Notes: generated from the sequence alone by a model not told the origin. A stretch of DNA of 36,983 bases from JAKLKS01 sp964370855 (GCA_964370855.1 CAYJMF010000042.1:1-36983); one strand, 5' to 3'. Positions 1 through 9,388 are shown, counted from the stretch's first letter. Made by a program: numbers and translations.

Positions 1-1340
1 CAACACGTCCCCATCCATGAATTCATCGGGGGTCCGGTATGAGGGGATGCCTCAGCCTCGGCGCAGGAGAACTGGAGCTTCATGCTGCGCTCGCCGGCGA
101 TGAACCGCGTCTCGTCGACGGCCCGCCGCACGATGGCCGCGGCGGAGGCGGGGCCGCGGTGCAGGGTGAGGCGCCCGGCCTCGATGCGGCTCATGTCGAG
201 GACCTCGTTCACGAGGGACATGAGCCTCTTCGAGGAGGAGCAGAGGATGTCCACCACCTGGATCTGGTCGTCGTTCAGCTCCCCCGCGAGGCCGCCCTTC
301 AGGATGTCGGCGCCGGCGAGGATGCCCGCGAGGGGGGAGCGGAGGTCGTGGACGATCATGCTCATGAAGTCCGCCTTCACGGCCTCCATCTCGTCCCGGG
401 CGGAGAGGAAGGTGAGCACGGAGCCCAGCTCCCGCTCCACGACGGACAGGGTCTTGCGTTCCTCCGCGCCGAAGGACTCCGCGGCCTCGTCCCAGAGCAT
501 GAGGATGCCCCGGACCTCGCCGCCGAGCGTCACGGGGACGATCACCCGGGAGGTGAACACGGGGAAGATCTTCGACTTCTTCAGGCCCCCGTCGAAAGCC
601 CAGGAGACGGAACCCTCCTCGACCCCGGGGACGTGGCTCGCGAGCTCCTTCCAGACCATCTCCCTCGCCCCGGAGTGGCCGATGGAGGGGGAGAGGTCGA
701 GGTGCAGGCTCACGCTCCTCGGGGAGCGGACCATGAGGGCGCCGAGCTTGAACTGGAAGACCTCGTGGAGGAAGGCGAAGAGCGAGCGGGAGAGCCCCTC
801 GGGGTCCTGGGAGAGCCGGAAGAGATCCCGCAGGCGGTTGGCGATGACCGCCTCGAAGAGCAGGTCCTCCAGGATGGAGCCGAGGCGGGACTTGGCCGCC
901 GTCTCCGTGATCCCCGAGGGGACCGCGGCGCCGGCGCCCACGATCCGGCCCTTCTCCCGCGCCTCCTTCAGGACCTCCTCGACGGTCTCGACGATGGCCC
1001 CCATGCTCTCGTCCTTGACGAGGAAGCGGTCGGCGCCGGCCTGGCGGCCCCAGAACCGGTCCTGCTGCTGCGAGAGGGAGGTGAGGAGGATGACGGGGAT
1101 GTCCAGGGTGCGGGGGTCGTTCTTCACGATGCGGCAGAACTGGTACCCGCTCAGCTCCGGCATCATGACGTCGCAGACGATGGCGTCGGGGAGGCGCTCG
1201 TAGAGCCGGTTCAGGGCCTCCACCCCGTTGTCCGCGGTGACGATCTCGAATCCGCTCTCCCTGAGGGAGGCGGAGATGAAGTCCCTCTGGAAGGGGCTGT
1301 CGTCCACGACGAGAAGATAGGCGGGGTGCTGGCTATCCAT
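1..1340 (-). CDS. Hybrid sensor: receiver - GAF-like - histidine kinase (3' end outside window)
   Basis: The protein starts at ATG 1340, and its first 8 bases overlap the end of the CheW gene. Residues about 8-125 are a response-regulator receiver with acidic pair D13/D14, phospho-acceptor D57, T87 and K109. A GAF-like middle segment of about 170 residues follows. A HisKA domain begins near residue 322, with the H-box HDLRSPL and predicted phosphorylated His331. The ATPase domain would lie beyond the window edge. The family senses a signal and phosphorylates itself and partner regulators; overlap with cheW suggests a chemosensory-type pathway. Near position 50 the frame appears to break: the current frame gives an odd tail, while a frame two bases over reads like a normal kinase linker (…DEFMDGDVL). 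One missing G there would restore it. The family call is secure; the ligand and partner are unknown. Confidence 0.85.
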   Translation of the reverse strand, partial: MDSQHPAYLLVVDDSPFQRDFISASLRESGFEIVTADNGVEALNRLYERLPDAIVCDVMMPELSGYQFCRIVKNDPRTLDIPVILLTSLSQQQDRFWGRQAGADRFLVKDESMGAIVETVEEVLKEAREKGRIVGAGAAVPSGITETAAKSRLGSILEDLLFEAVIANRLRDLFRLSQDPEGLSRSLFAFLHEVFQFKLGALMVRSPRSVSLHLDLSPSIGHSGAREMVWKELASHVPGVEEGSVSWAFDGGLKKSKIFPVFTSRVIVPVTLGGEVRGILMLWDEAAESFGAEERKTLSVVERELGSVLTFLSARDEMEAVKADFMSMIVHDLRSPLAGILAGADILKGGLAGELNDDQIQVVDILCSSSKRLMSLVNEVLDMSRIEAGRLTLHRGPASAAAIVRRAVDETRFIAGERSMKLQFSCAEAEASPHTGPPMNSWMGTC

Positions 1341-2097
1341 CGCGTCGGTCCTCGTTCCCTGCCGGCGCCGCGGCCCCCGGCACGGCGGACATCTTCCCTC
1401 CCGGAGCCTCCGGGGCACCGTTCTCCGCAACCTCCAGGGAGACCCCCGCGTCCTGCCCGGAGGCCCTCTCCCGGCTGACGGCCAGGGCCGCCTCCATGGC
1501 GGCGTTGGCGTCGAGGATCCCGATCTCCCCCCGCTCGTCGGAGACGATGCCCGCCCAGAGGCGGCCCGGGGCCGGGGCCACGGAGGAGGCGGCGCCGGGG
1601 GAGGAGGGGGTTCCCGCCCCCGCCGGGGGCGCCCCACCCGCGGGGGCGGGGGCCCCTCCCTCCTCGGAGAGGGGGCGGAAGTCCCGGATGTCGTCCACCC
1701 CGTCCACCACGAGACCGAGGGAGTCCTTCCCCCCGCGGAGCACCACGACGGCCTCGAGGCGGTTGGGGCGGATGGCCCCCGTGGTCAGCCCCGTGGTGTC
1801 CGAGGCCGAGGGGGCCCCCCCGTCCCGGTCCACGGCGGCCTGGAGGCCGGCGAGGTCGAACACGGTGACCATGTCCCCCCGGAGGCTGAGCACCCCGAGG
1901 AGCGGGTACTCGGCGTCGGGGACGCGGGCGACGCGCCGGCTGATGAGGACCTCCCGCACGTTGGCCACGGGGATCCCCGCGCGGTAGTTCGCCGCCCGCA
2001 CGAGGAGGAGGGGATAGCCCGGACCGGGGGCTGTCCCACCCTCCTCGCGGTCGCCGGCCGGCTCCTGTTCCGTCGCGGACGAAGAGAGGCTGCTCAA
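1333..2097 (-). CDS. CheW-like chemotaxis coupling protein
   Basis: CheW proteins couple chemoreceptors to the CheA kinase in the cytoplasm. The CheW fold covers about residues 20-150 (YPLLLVRAANYRAGIPVANV, then VLSLRGDMVTVFDL, then LGLVVDGVDDIRDF). A Pro/Ala/Gly-rich linker follows, and then a second short conserved-looking piece (LWAGIVSDERGEIGILD) that reads like the end of a CheW domain split by the insertion. I place the start at TTG 2097, because a strong Shine-Dalgarno (AGGGGGAGG) sits 6 bases before it; the reading frame is open further upstream but lacks such a site. A TATACT box lies about 40 bases upstream. The 3' end overlaps the receiver-kinase gene, so the two are probably one operon. 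The overall length (254 aa) exceeds a typical CheW (about 160) because of the linker and tail. Confidence 0.82.
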   Translation of the reverse strand: MSSLSSSATEQEPAGDREEGGTAPGPGYPLLLVRAANYRAGIPVANVREVLISRRVARVPDAEYPLLGVLSLRGDMVTVFDLAGLQAAVDRDGGAPSASDTTGLTTGAIRPNRLEAVVVLRGGKDSLGLVVDGVDDIRDFRPLSEEGGAPAPAGGAPPAGAGTPSSPGAASSVAPAPGRLWAGIVSDERGEIGILDANAAMEAALAVSRERASGQDAGVSLEVAENGAPEAPGGKMSAVPGAAAPAGNEDRRDG

Positions 2098-2327
2098 GTG
2101 CTTCCTCCCCCTGACCCTTGAGGGCGACAGTATAGCCGTCCCGCCGGCGAGCCGGAACGGAGACCCGCCCCGCCCGCACCCGCCCCCCCCCGTCCCGAGT
2201 CCCCGCACCCCGCGGAGATCCGGGGGGATCCCCGGGAACCACCGTGGACCGGACCCTCCGCCCCGGATAGGATGGGGGGCCCACGCCGGGCATCCGGCGC
2301 GCCGCCCGTCCCCGCACAGGAGGTCCC

Positions 2328-2639
2328 ATGGCCTGGTTCGCCGCGAAGGTCCGGTTCAAGGCCTCCCGCCCGGACCGCACCCGGGGCGACCTCTTCGAGG
2401 ACTCCGTCTTCGTGTTCCGCAGCCGCTCCCTCCTCCTCGCGCGGCGTCGTGCCTCGGACATCGCCCGGGCAATGGTGGCGGAGCGCGTGGACGTCGACGA
2501 GGAGGGCGGGAAGGTGCGCTGGGCCCTCGACCGGGTCCACGACGTCCTCGAGGTCGGCCCCGGCGGCCTCGTGGACGGTGCGGAGATCTGGCGGGACCGG
2601 TTCGCACGGGCCCGCGGCACGGGGACCGGCGCCGCCTGA
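2328..2639 (+). CDS. DUF4288 domain protein
   Basis: This 103-residue protein begins MAWFAAKVRFKA and has the layout of the DUF4288 family: an N-terminal W-F strand, a LFEDS segment, an alternating helix (ARAMVAERVDVDEEGG) and a V-x-D-V-L-E-V segment near residue 70. The function of the family is not known. The start ATG has a canonical AGGAGG four bases upstream. A TAGGAT box at 2268-2273 could be its -10 element, giving a leader of roughly 50 bases. It converges with the MFS gene, with only 9 bases between the two stop codons and no obvious terminator. It is probably cytoplasmic. Confidence 0.7.
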   Translation: MAWFAAKVRFKASRPDRTRGDLFEDSVFVFRSRSLLLARRRASDIARAMVAERVDVDEEGGKVRWALDRVHDVLEVGPGGLVDGAEIWRDRFARARGTGTGAA

Positions 2640-2648
2640 GCCTGCGCG

Positions 2649-3938
2649 CTACCCCCGGGGGCCCGGCCCCTCCCCCGACAGCGCCAGAACCGCGTCCCCC
2701 CGTGCGTGGAAGGGGCGCCCCGGATCCGGGACCCGCAGCAGGAGCGGCAGGCATAGGAGCCGGAGCCCGGCCGAGGCGAGGAAGATCGCCCCGTAGGCGC
2801 CGGGGCCGCCGCCGAGCCCCCCGAGGATCGCCCCCCCCGCCAGGGATCCGGCCACGAGGGCCGCGGCGTTGGCGAGGTTGAACCAGGTGAAGACGCCGAG
2901 CCGCTCCTCCCTCGGCATGGTGTCGAAGAAGAGCATCAGCGTGGCCAGCTCCCAGGCCGCCGTCACGGCCCCCGCGAAGACCTGGACGAGGAGAAGCGGA
3001 AGGAAGGCGTCCGTGGCGAACCAGAGGAGGGTCACGGGGACGAAGCCCGCGCCGGCGGCCACGAGCAGGAACCGCGGCCCCCGGGCATCGGCCACCCGCG
3101 CGAGGAGGGGGAGGACCGCCATGCGGGCGAGGAAGAGGGCCGCCACGAGGGCCGTGTAGCGCCCGTAGGAGAACCGGAGGGTCCCGAGGACCCAGGGGGT
3201 GAAGAAGGGGAGCGCCACGAACAGTCCCGCCTGCATGGCGACCATGCCGACGATGAGGCGCCCCGCGGGGGTCCGCCGGAGGCCGGCTGCGATCTCCCGC
3301 GGCCCGACGGGGCGGCACTCCGGCTTCCAGGGCTCCCGGTGGGCGGCGAGGAAGAAGGCGGAGGCGCCCCGCCCGAGGCCCGCGAGGACGAACAGGAGGG
3401 CGAAGCCGGCCATGGGCCACCCCGCCGATGCGGCCCCCTCGAGGAGGAGCCCCCCCGCGACGATGGCCGCCAGCAGCGCCCCGTTGGTGAGGATCCCGCG
3501 CCGCCCGAAGTACCGCGCCCGCAGGCGCCGCGGGACCAGGGTCTCGATCCAGGTGACCCACGGGGGGCCCGTGGCGAGGCCCGCGGCCCAGTAGAGCGTC
3601 GCCAGGGAGAAGAGCGCGACGGTGCCGAGCCCCCCCGCGGCGGCGCCGAGGGCGAGGGGGAGGAAGACGAGGGCCTGGAACGCGGAGAGGAGCGTCGTCC
3701 ACCGCCGGAGGGAGCCGGTGCGGCGGGCCCCCCACGGCCCGAGGAGCTGGAGGACCGCGCCGAGGAGGAACGGGACCGTCGCCACGAGCCCCGACGCGAC
3801 CTCCCCCTGCCCCGCCGCCAGGGCGAAGGCGGGGACGTAGATTTCCCCCATCCCGACCATGACGGACCAGCCCGCCCCGTCGAGGGTGGAGTTGCGGAGA
3901 TCGCGGCGGATCGCGGAAGGCGGGCGGGACGCGGGCAA
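2649..3938 (-). CDS. MFS-type permease
   Basis: The 429-residue protein has about twelve hydrophobic segments typical of a major facilitator superfamily transporter in the inner membrane. After the second membrane segment it has GPWGARRTGSLRRW, a loop 2-3 motif of the kind that locks MFS carriers. A longer central loop around residues 205-225 separates two six-helix halves. The substrate cannot be told from sequence. The start is a TTG at 3938 with AGGA eight bases upstream; the first clear in-frame ATG is about 27 codons further in, just before the first membrane helix, so the N-terminus is uncertain. The gene begins 30 bases after the 3' end of tmRNA on the same strand and may be read from the smpB-ssrA transcript. 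Confidence 0.8.
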   Translation of the reverse strand: MPASRPPSAIRRDLRNSTLDGAGWSVMVGMGEIYVPAFALAAGQGEVASGLVATVPFLLGAVLQLLGPWGARRTGSLRRWTTLLSAFQALVFLPLALGAAAGGLGTVALFSLATLYWAAGLATGPPWVTWIETLVPRRLRARYFGRRGILTNGALLAAIVAGGLLLEGAASAGWPMAGFALLFVLAGLGRGASAFFLAAHREPWKPECRPVGPREIAAGLRRTPAGRLIVGMVAMQAGLFVALPFFTPWVLGTLRFSYGRYTALVAALFLARMAVLPLLARVADARGPRFLLVAAGAGFVPVTLLWFATDAFLPLLLVQVFAGAVTAAWELATLMLFFDTMPREERLGVFTWFNLANAAALVAGSLAGGAILGGLGGGPGAYGAIFLASAGLRLLCLPLLLRVPDPGRPFHARGDAVLALSGEGPGPRG

Positions 3939-3968
3939 GGGGGGATTCCTGCGGATGCCGGGGACAGG

Positions 3969-4324
3969 TGGTGGAGGCGGTGGGAATCGAACCCACGTCC
4001 CGGAACGGCCACCGCGGGGACACTACGCGCGTGTTCCGCGTTTGGAGTCATCGCCCCCGGTGGTTCCCACGGACGGGATCCTCCGGGCGCCAGCCGACCG
4101 TTTGTCGCCCGCGGGCCGCTCGGCGGCCTCCCGCGGGTCCGCCCGCTGCTTTCGTCCCCCTGTTCCCGCGGGCGAGGATCGGGGGGACGCTCACGGCTTA
4201 AGCCGCGAGGGAGTAGTTGGTGCCGTTGGCACTTGAAGTTTTCCCAGGTGTTTTACGAGGCCGCCTGGAACCTCGGCGCGCGTCCTTCGCGGGTGCAACG
4301 TCCGGTCGAACCCTGTTCGCCCCC
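3969..4324 (-). ncRNA. ssrA: tmRNA (SsrA), tag ANGTNYSLAA
   Basis: tmRNA rescues stalled ribosomes and tags the unfinished protein for proteolysis. The 5' end GGGGGCG pairs with CGCCUCC at the 3' end, including the characteristic G3-U pair, and is followed by the tRNA-like GGGTTCGACCGG segment. The 3' half carries GTGGGTTCGATTCCCAC (T arm), a discriminator A and an encoded CCA (3969-3971). The internal reading frame GCC AAC GGC ACC AAC TAC TCC CTC GCG GCT TAA (4230-4198) encodes the tag ANGTNYSLAA, ending in the degron LAA. Total length of 356 bases is normal. The 5' end lies only 3 bases after the smpB stop codon. Confidence 0.95.
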
Positions 4325-4327
4325 GTT

Positions 4328-4816
4328 TCACCTGCGGGAGGCGCGGCGGATTTCCGCCTTCGCCTCCCTCGTCTTGATCGCGTTCCTCTTGTCATGGAGC
4401 TTCCGACCGCGGGCGATGGCAAACTCGAGTTTGGCCCGCCCCTGCTCGTTGAAGTATAGGCTCACGGGGACCAGCGTCAGGCCCTTTTGCGTCACCCGGG
4501 TCCGGATCTTCGAGAGCTCGTGGGCGTGGAGGAGGAGCTTCCGCGGCCGCAGCGGCTCGTGGTTGGCGTAGGCGCCGTGGGAGTACTCCTGGATGTGGCA
4601 CTTGAGGAGCCACAGCTCCGGTCCCTTGAAGCGGGCGTAGGATTCCTGGAGCTGCGCCTTCCCGGCGCGGAGCGACTTCACCTCGCTCCCCATCAGCACC
4701 AGCCCCGCCTCGAAGAACTCCATCAGCTCGTACTGAAAGCGCGCCCGCGGGTGGCGCGCCACCTCGTGCCTCGCGGGCTTCTTCTTCGGCTCGTTCCCGG
4801 AGGGGGGCTTCTTCAT
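4328..4816 (-). CDS. smpB: SsrA-binding protein SmpB
   Basis: SmpB binds tmRNA and delivers it to the empty A site of stalled ribosomes. The 162-residue sequence has the family landmarks in order: RHPRARFQYELMEFFEAGLVL, GSEVKSLRAGKAQLQESYA, the CHIQEYSHGAYANHEPLRPRKLLLH core, and a basic C-terminal tail (RKLHDKRNAIKTREAKAEI) that enters the mRNA channel. An extra basic N-terminus of about 20 residues is present. No Shine-Dalgarno is visible; instead a TAGGAT box ends 6 bases before the ATG, suggesting a leaderless mRNA. The partner RNA ssrA follows after 3 bases, so both probably come from one transcript. Confidence 0.95.
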   Translation of the reverse strand: MKKPPSGNEPKKKPARHEVARHPRARFQYELMEFFEAGLVLMGSEVKSLRAGKAQLQESYARFKGPELWLLKCHIQEYSHGAYANHEPLRPRKLLLHAHELSKIRTRVTQKGLTLVPVSLYFNEQGRAKLEFAIARGRKLHDKRNAIKTREAKAEIRRASRR

Positions 4817-4822
4817 CGGGAC

Positions 4823-4828
4823 ATCCTA
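4823..4828 (-). promoter_or_regulatory. -10 box TAGGAT of leaderless smpB promoter
   Basis: TAGGAT read on the minus strand, with 6 bases between it and the smpB ATG. This spacing would put the transcription start at or next to the A of the ATG. No convincing -35 box is visible. Confidence 0.45.
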
Positions 4829-4955
4829 GCCGGGGAGGGGGGGCGCCGTGGAATCGTGCGGGGCGCGGCCGGAGTTGCGCTGGATGGCGCGCCTGCGGCG
4901 GGCGGGTGGGCCGGAGTGGGGGGTGGACGACAAAGCGGGGGCGCCCACTGAGCGG

Positions 4956-4965
4956 NNNNNNNNNN
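4956..4965. other. Assembly gap (10 N)
   Basis: Ten unknown bases mark a scaffold join of unknown true length. The stretch 4829-5354 around it holds no supported protein gene: only the smpB upstream region, this gap, an inverted repeat and a G/C palindrome before tRNA-Leu. Confidence 0.98.
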
Positions 4966-5051
4966 GGAGGCTGCCATTCCGGGACCGATGGAGAGGAGGA
5001 GAGGAGAGAGGAAGGGGATTCGAGACGCCCTCCGGAGCCGCGGGAGAATCC

Positions 5052-5163
5052 CCGGGATCGGGGCCATGGATCCTGGGGAACGGCGTTCACTGCTCGTGCC
5101 TTGAATGCACCGGGACTCCGGAGGATGCCCGCCGTCCCCCATGATCCAGTGCCCCGATCCCGG
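5052..5163. repeat. Imperfect inverted repeat, 34-bp arms
   Basis: Arm 5052-5085 (starting CCGGGATCGGGGC) matches the reverse complement of 5130-5163 at 30 of 34 positions, with a 44-base spacer. Weaker similarity (both arms preceded by GGATTCG and GC-rich sequence) extends the arms outward to about 5013 and 5200. The transcript of either strand would form a long hairpin. Its function is unknown; it could be an intergenic mobile repeat or a structured RNA. Confidence 0.7.
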
Positions 5164-5218
5164 AGACCTCCTCGCATTCCCGAACGCATCCCGAATCCGC
5201 CGCCTCTCCAACGGTCCC

Positions 5219-5250
5219 GGGGGGGGGGGGGGGGCCCCCCCCCCCCGGGG
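5219..5250. repeat. G16-C12-G4 homopolymer palindrome
   Basis: Sixteen G directly followed by twelve C and four G. It is a perfect self-complementary stretch with no loop, so it may be a real extreme palindrome or an assembly error at a homopolymer. Confidence 0.75.
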
Positions 5251-5354
5251 CACCCGCCCGCCGCAGGCGCTCAACGCCGGCGGCCCCCCTCCCCCCGGCC
5301 CGTTCTTCCTTCCTGCCGCACCCCCACGACGTTACCTAGGAGGACCTCCCCTCA

Positions 5355-5441
5355 GCCGAGGTGGCGGAATTGGCAGACGCGCTAGGTTCAGGACCTAGTG
5401 GGGGCAACCTCTTCCGGGTTCAAGTCCCGGCCTCGGCACCA
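5355..5441 (+). tRNA. tRNA-Leu(CAG)
   Basis: The acceptor stem GCCGAGG pairs with CCTCGGC, followed by discriminator A and an encoded CCA (5439-5441). The anticodon stem CTAGG/CCTAG encloses loop TTCAGGA, giving anticodon CAG. A long variable arm and the T arm CCGGGTTCAAGTCCCGG fit a class II tRNA-Leu. Confidence 0.95.
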
Positions 5442-5472
5442 GCTCACAGCTCCAGCGCCTCCCCCTCCCCCA

Positions 5473-6276
5473 TCAAAGCTCCACCCCCTCCCCCTCCCGC
5501 GCGACGCGGAATCCCCTGGACAGCGCCGGCGAGGGATCCACGAGGAGCGGGTTCGTGTGGTTGAGGTGGACGAGGCGCACCCGGTCCGCGAGCCCTTCGA
5601 GCCGATCCATGGTCTCCGCGGCCCTCGGGTGCGGGACCTCCGCCTGCCCGCGCCCGATCTCGTCGTCGGAGAGGAAGGTCGCGTCGAGGAAGGCGGCGTC
5701 CACGGAGCCGACGACGGCGCGGAGATCCCGGTCCCACCGGTCCCACCCGTCGATGTCCGGGAGCCACAGGATCCTGCCACGGGGCCCGGAGACGAGGTAG
5801 GCCACGGTGTCGCTCAGCTCGTCCCGGTGCGGGACGGGGATCGCCTCCACCCGGAGCCCCCCGAGGTCGAGGGCCGCGTTGTCGGCGAGGACGATGCGCC
5901 CCTCGACGACGAGCCGCCGCCAGGGCTCGTTGCCCTCCAGCAGGCTCCGCATGCGCGCGGTCCCGTGCACCGGGATCCCCCTCGCGCCGAGGGCCTCGCG
6001 GCCGAGGAACTGGAGGCCCGCCACGTGGCCCATGTGGGCGTGGGTGAGGAGGATGCCCGAGGGGGCCGCAGCGCCGAGCGCGTGGAGCTGGGCCGGGAGG
6101 TCCGGGGTGGCGTCCACGAGCCAGCCCCTTTCCCCGTCGGTGAGCCCGAGGCATGCGACCTTCTCCGCGGGCCGCTCCCCCCGGCGCGCCGCGGCGCAGG
6201 GACCCCGATCACAGCCGACGTGGGGCATCCCGCCGTCCTGGGCGATGCCGAGCACGACGGCGCGCCACCCGCCCAC
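5473..6276 (-). CDS. PqqB-like MBL-fold metallohydrolase
   Basis: A metallo-beta-lactamase-fold hydrolase of the PqqB-like branch, 267 residues. Landmarks are an N-terminal VVLGIAQDGGMPHVGC with a second Cys a few residues on, the metal motif THAHMGH (the usual Asp of HxHxDH is Gly, as I recall for this branch), VPHRDELSDTVAY, LPDIDGWDRW and the C-terminal VHLNHTNPL. Family members without other pqq genes nearby are mostly uncharacterised, so PQQ synthesis should not be assumed. I place the start at GTG 6276, five bases after the MscS stop, so it lies in the same minus-strand operon. The frame is open further upstream but there overlaps MscS coding sequence and loses similarity. Confidence 0.82.
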   Translation of the reverse strand: MGGWRAVVLGIAQDGGMPHVGCDRGPCAAARRGERPAEKVACLGLTDGERGWLVDATPDLPAQLHALGAAAPSGILLTHAHMGHVAGLQFLGREALGARGIPVHGTARMRSLLEGNEPWRRLVVEGRIVLADNAALDLGGLRVEAIPVPHRDELSDTVAYLVSGPRGRILWLPDIDGWDRWDRDLRAVVGSVDAAFLDATFLSDDEIGRGQAEVPHPRAAETMDRLEGLADRVRLVHLNHTNPLLVDPSPALSRGFRVAREGEGVEL

Positions 6277-6281
6277 GGGCC

Positions 6282-7148
6282 CTACGCCCCCCCGTCCCGG
6301 AGCACGCGCACGACGCGCTGGGGGAAGGGGATCTCGATGCCCTCGGCGTCGAAGCCGGCCTTCAGGGACTCCTGTGCGGCGGCGAGGACCTCCCAGTACT
6401 TCTCCGTGGGGGCCCAGACCCGGACGGAGAGGTTCACGCTGGAGTCGGCCAGGGCCTGGACCACCACCTCCGGGGGCGGCTCCTTCAGCACCCGCGCGTC
6501 GGCGGTGACGGCCCGCAGAGCCACCTCCCGGGCCCGCGCGACGTCGGTGCCGTAGGAGACGCCGACGGCCACGTCCACGCGGCGCACCTTCTCCAGGGTG
6601 AAGTTCACGATGCTCCCGTTGGAAAGGGGGCCGTTGGGGAGGATGATGGTCCGGTTGTCCGTCGTCTTGAGGACGGTGTTGAAGACGCGGATCTCCGCCA
6701 CCCTCCCCGTGAACCCCTGCGTCTCCACGACGTCCCCGACGCGGAAGGGCCGGAGCACGATGATGAGGATCCCGCCGGCGAAGTTGGAGAGATGGCCCTG
6801 GAGCGCGAGGCCGACGGCGAAGGCGAAGCCCCCCAGCATGGCCACGAAAGCGGTGACCTCCAGCCCCGCCATGGAGCCCACCATGAGGAGCAGGCCGACA
6901 CGCAGGGTCCAGAGGATGAGGGCCTCGAGGAAGTGGTGAAGGGAGGGGTCGAGGCCCCGTGCGGCCCACCGCCGGAGGAGCCAGGCCGTGAACCAGGCCG
7001 TCGCGGGGAACCCAGCGGCGAGGACCAGGAGAGCGACGCCGACGGCCATGCCGTAGCGGACCACGAGGTCGAGGATCCCCCCGCCCGTCGCCCCTGCAGC
7101 GCCCGCCGCTCCTGCCGCGCCCGCCGCGCCCGCCGCCTCTTCCACCAT
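6282..7148 (-). CDS. MscS-family mechanosensitive channel
   Basis: A small-conductance mechanosensitive channel of the inner membrane that opens on osmotic downshock. After an Ala/Gly-rich N-terminus of about 20 residues there are three hydrophobic segments. The pore-lining third helix is AMLGGFAFAVGLALQGHLSN, followed by the beta domain FRVGDVVETQGFTGRVAEIR, TTDNRTIILPN and the C-terminal alpha/beta domain. Length (288 aa) matches E. coli MscS. ATG 7148 has GGGGA six bases upstream; a GTG one codon earlier is possible. The gene begins 13 bases after the stop of the tandem response regulator, in the same operon. Confidence 0.9.
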   Translation of the reverse strand: MVEEAAGAAGAAGAAGAAGATGGGILDLVVRYGMAVGVALLVLAAGFPATAWFTAWLLRRWAARGLDPSLHHFLEALILWTLRVGLLLMVGSMAGLEVTAFVAMLGGFAFAVGLALQGHLSNFAGGILIIVLRPFRVGDVVETQGFTGRVAEIRVFNTVLKTTDNRTIILPNGPLSNGSIVNFTLEKVRRVDVAVGVSYGTDVARAREVALRAVTADARVLKEPPPEVVVQALADSSVNLSVRVWAPTEKYWEVLAAAQESLKAGFDAEGIEIPFPQRVVRVLRDGGA

Positions 7149-7161
7149 CACCGATCCCCGC

Positions 7162-7920
7162 CTACAGGAACTTCATCGCCGCCATGAGAAGGCGAACGGA
7201 GATCGGCTTCGGCAGGATGGGCACGCCCTTGGGGGGAGTCGGGTAGCGGTCCTTCGGCATGCCCGTCATGAGGACGACCTTCATCTCCGGGTGGCCCACC
7301 TTGATCTTGTGGGCGAGGGCGCAGCCGTCCATGCCCGGCAGGTTGATGTCCGAGAGGACCGCGTCCACCTTCCCGCCGCTCTTCGCCAGGAACTCGAGGG
7401 CCGCCTCCGCGGAGTCGGCGCCCTCGGTCTCCCACCCCAGGCTCTGGAACTCCGTCCCGAGGAGGATGCAGTAGGAGGGCTCGTCCTCCACGACGAGGAT
7501 GCGCCTCACCTCCCCGGCATCCCTGGCGAGGGTCTTCGTCTTCGTGGCCTTCCCTCCCTTCCCCGTCCCCGCCCCGGCGGCGAGCCTCCCCGCGGCCTGG
7601 GCCCCCTCCTCCTCGACGACGAGGTCGAAGAACTGCCTCCCGAGGAACTCCCACAGGGCGGCGTCCATGCCGTGGGCGAGGAGGGAGACCTTCATGGCGG
7701 AGAGCCCGGGGTTGCGCCGCACGTGGCGGAGCAGCCGGGAGGACTCGAGCCCGGGGAGGCGGGGATCGAGCACCATGGCGTCGGGGGGGGCCTTCTCGAG
7801 GATCTCGAGGCAGGAGCCGGCGTCGGCCGCCTCCACCACGGTGTTCCCCGTGACGCGGTAGGCGGAGGCGAGGCTCGCCCGCTCCTTGGCGTTCTTCGCA
7901 GCGATGAGGACCTTGGCCAC
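7162..7920 (-). CDS. Response regulator with two receiver domains, first one degenerate
   Basis: The protein has two receivers and no output domain (252 aa). The first, residues 1-110, keeps D52 (VLDPRLPG) but has lost the acidic pair (IAAKN instead of DD) and the conserved Lys, so it probably does not switch by phosphorylation in the usual way. A Lys/Gly/Ala linker follows. The second, from residue 139, is complete: E145/D146, phospho-site D191 (DINLPGMDG), T219 and K238 (LPKP). It may act in phosphorelay or protein docking. GTG start 7920 has GGAGGAGGG well spaced. It lies 36 bases after the single-receiver gene and just before mscS. Confidence 0.88.
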   Translation of the reverse strand: MAKVLIAAKNAKERASLASAYRVTGNTVVEAADAGSCLEILEKAPPDAMVLDPRLPGLESSRLLRHVRRNPGLSAMKVSLLAHGMDAALWEFLGRQFFDLVVEEEGAQAAGRLAAGAGTGKGGKATKTKTLARDAGEVRRILVVEDEPSYCILLGTEFQSLGWETEGADSAEAALEFLAKSGGKVDAVLSDINLPGMDGCALAHKIKVGHPEMKVVLMTGMPKDRYPTPPKGVPILPKPISVRLLMAAMKFL

Positions 7921-7956
7921 GTCGTCCCTCCTCCCCGAAATCCTGCCCGCCCCGGG

Positions 7957-9375
<1,419 letters not shown>

Positions 9376-9382
9376 GGCGGGG

Positions 9383-9388
9383 AGTGTA
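9383..9388 (-). promoter_or_regulatory. -10 box TACACT of leaderless methyltransferase promoter
   Basis: TACACT on the minus strand with 7 bases to ATG 9375 and no Shine-Dalgarno between. It fits the same leaderless pattern as smpB and three genes at the right end. Confidence 0.45.

Noticed and set aside
2268..2273. Leaderless start for the DUF4288 gene
   Set aside because: TAGGAT lies over 50 bases from the ATG, which has its own AGGAGG, so this gene has a normal leader.
4956..4965. Protein frames crossing the N gap
   Set aside because: They depend on unknown bases and match no family.
5473..6276. Dedicated PQQ biosynthesis gene pqqB
   Set aside because: No pqqA, C, D or E nearby and the family branch is used more widely; named only as PqqB-like.
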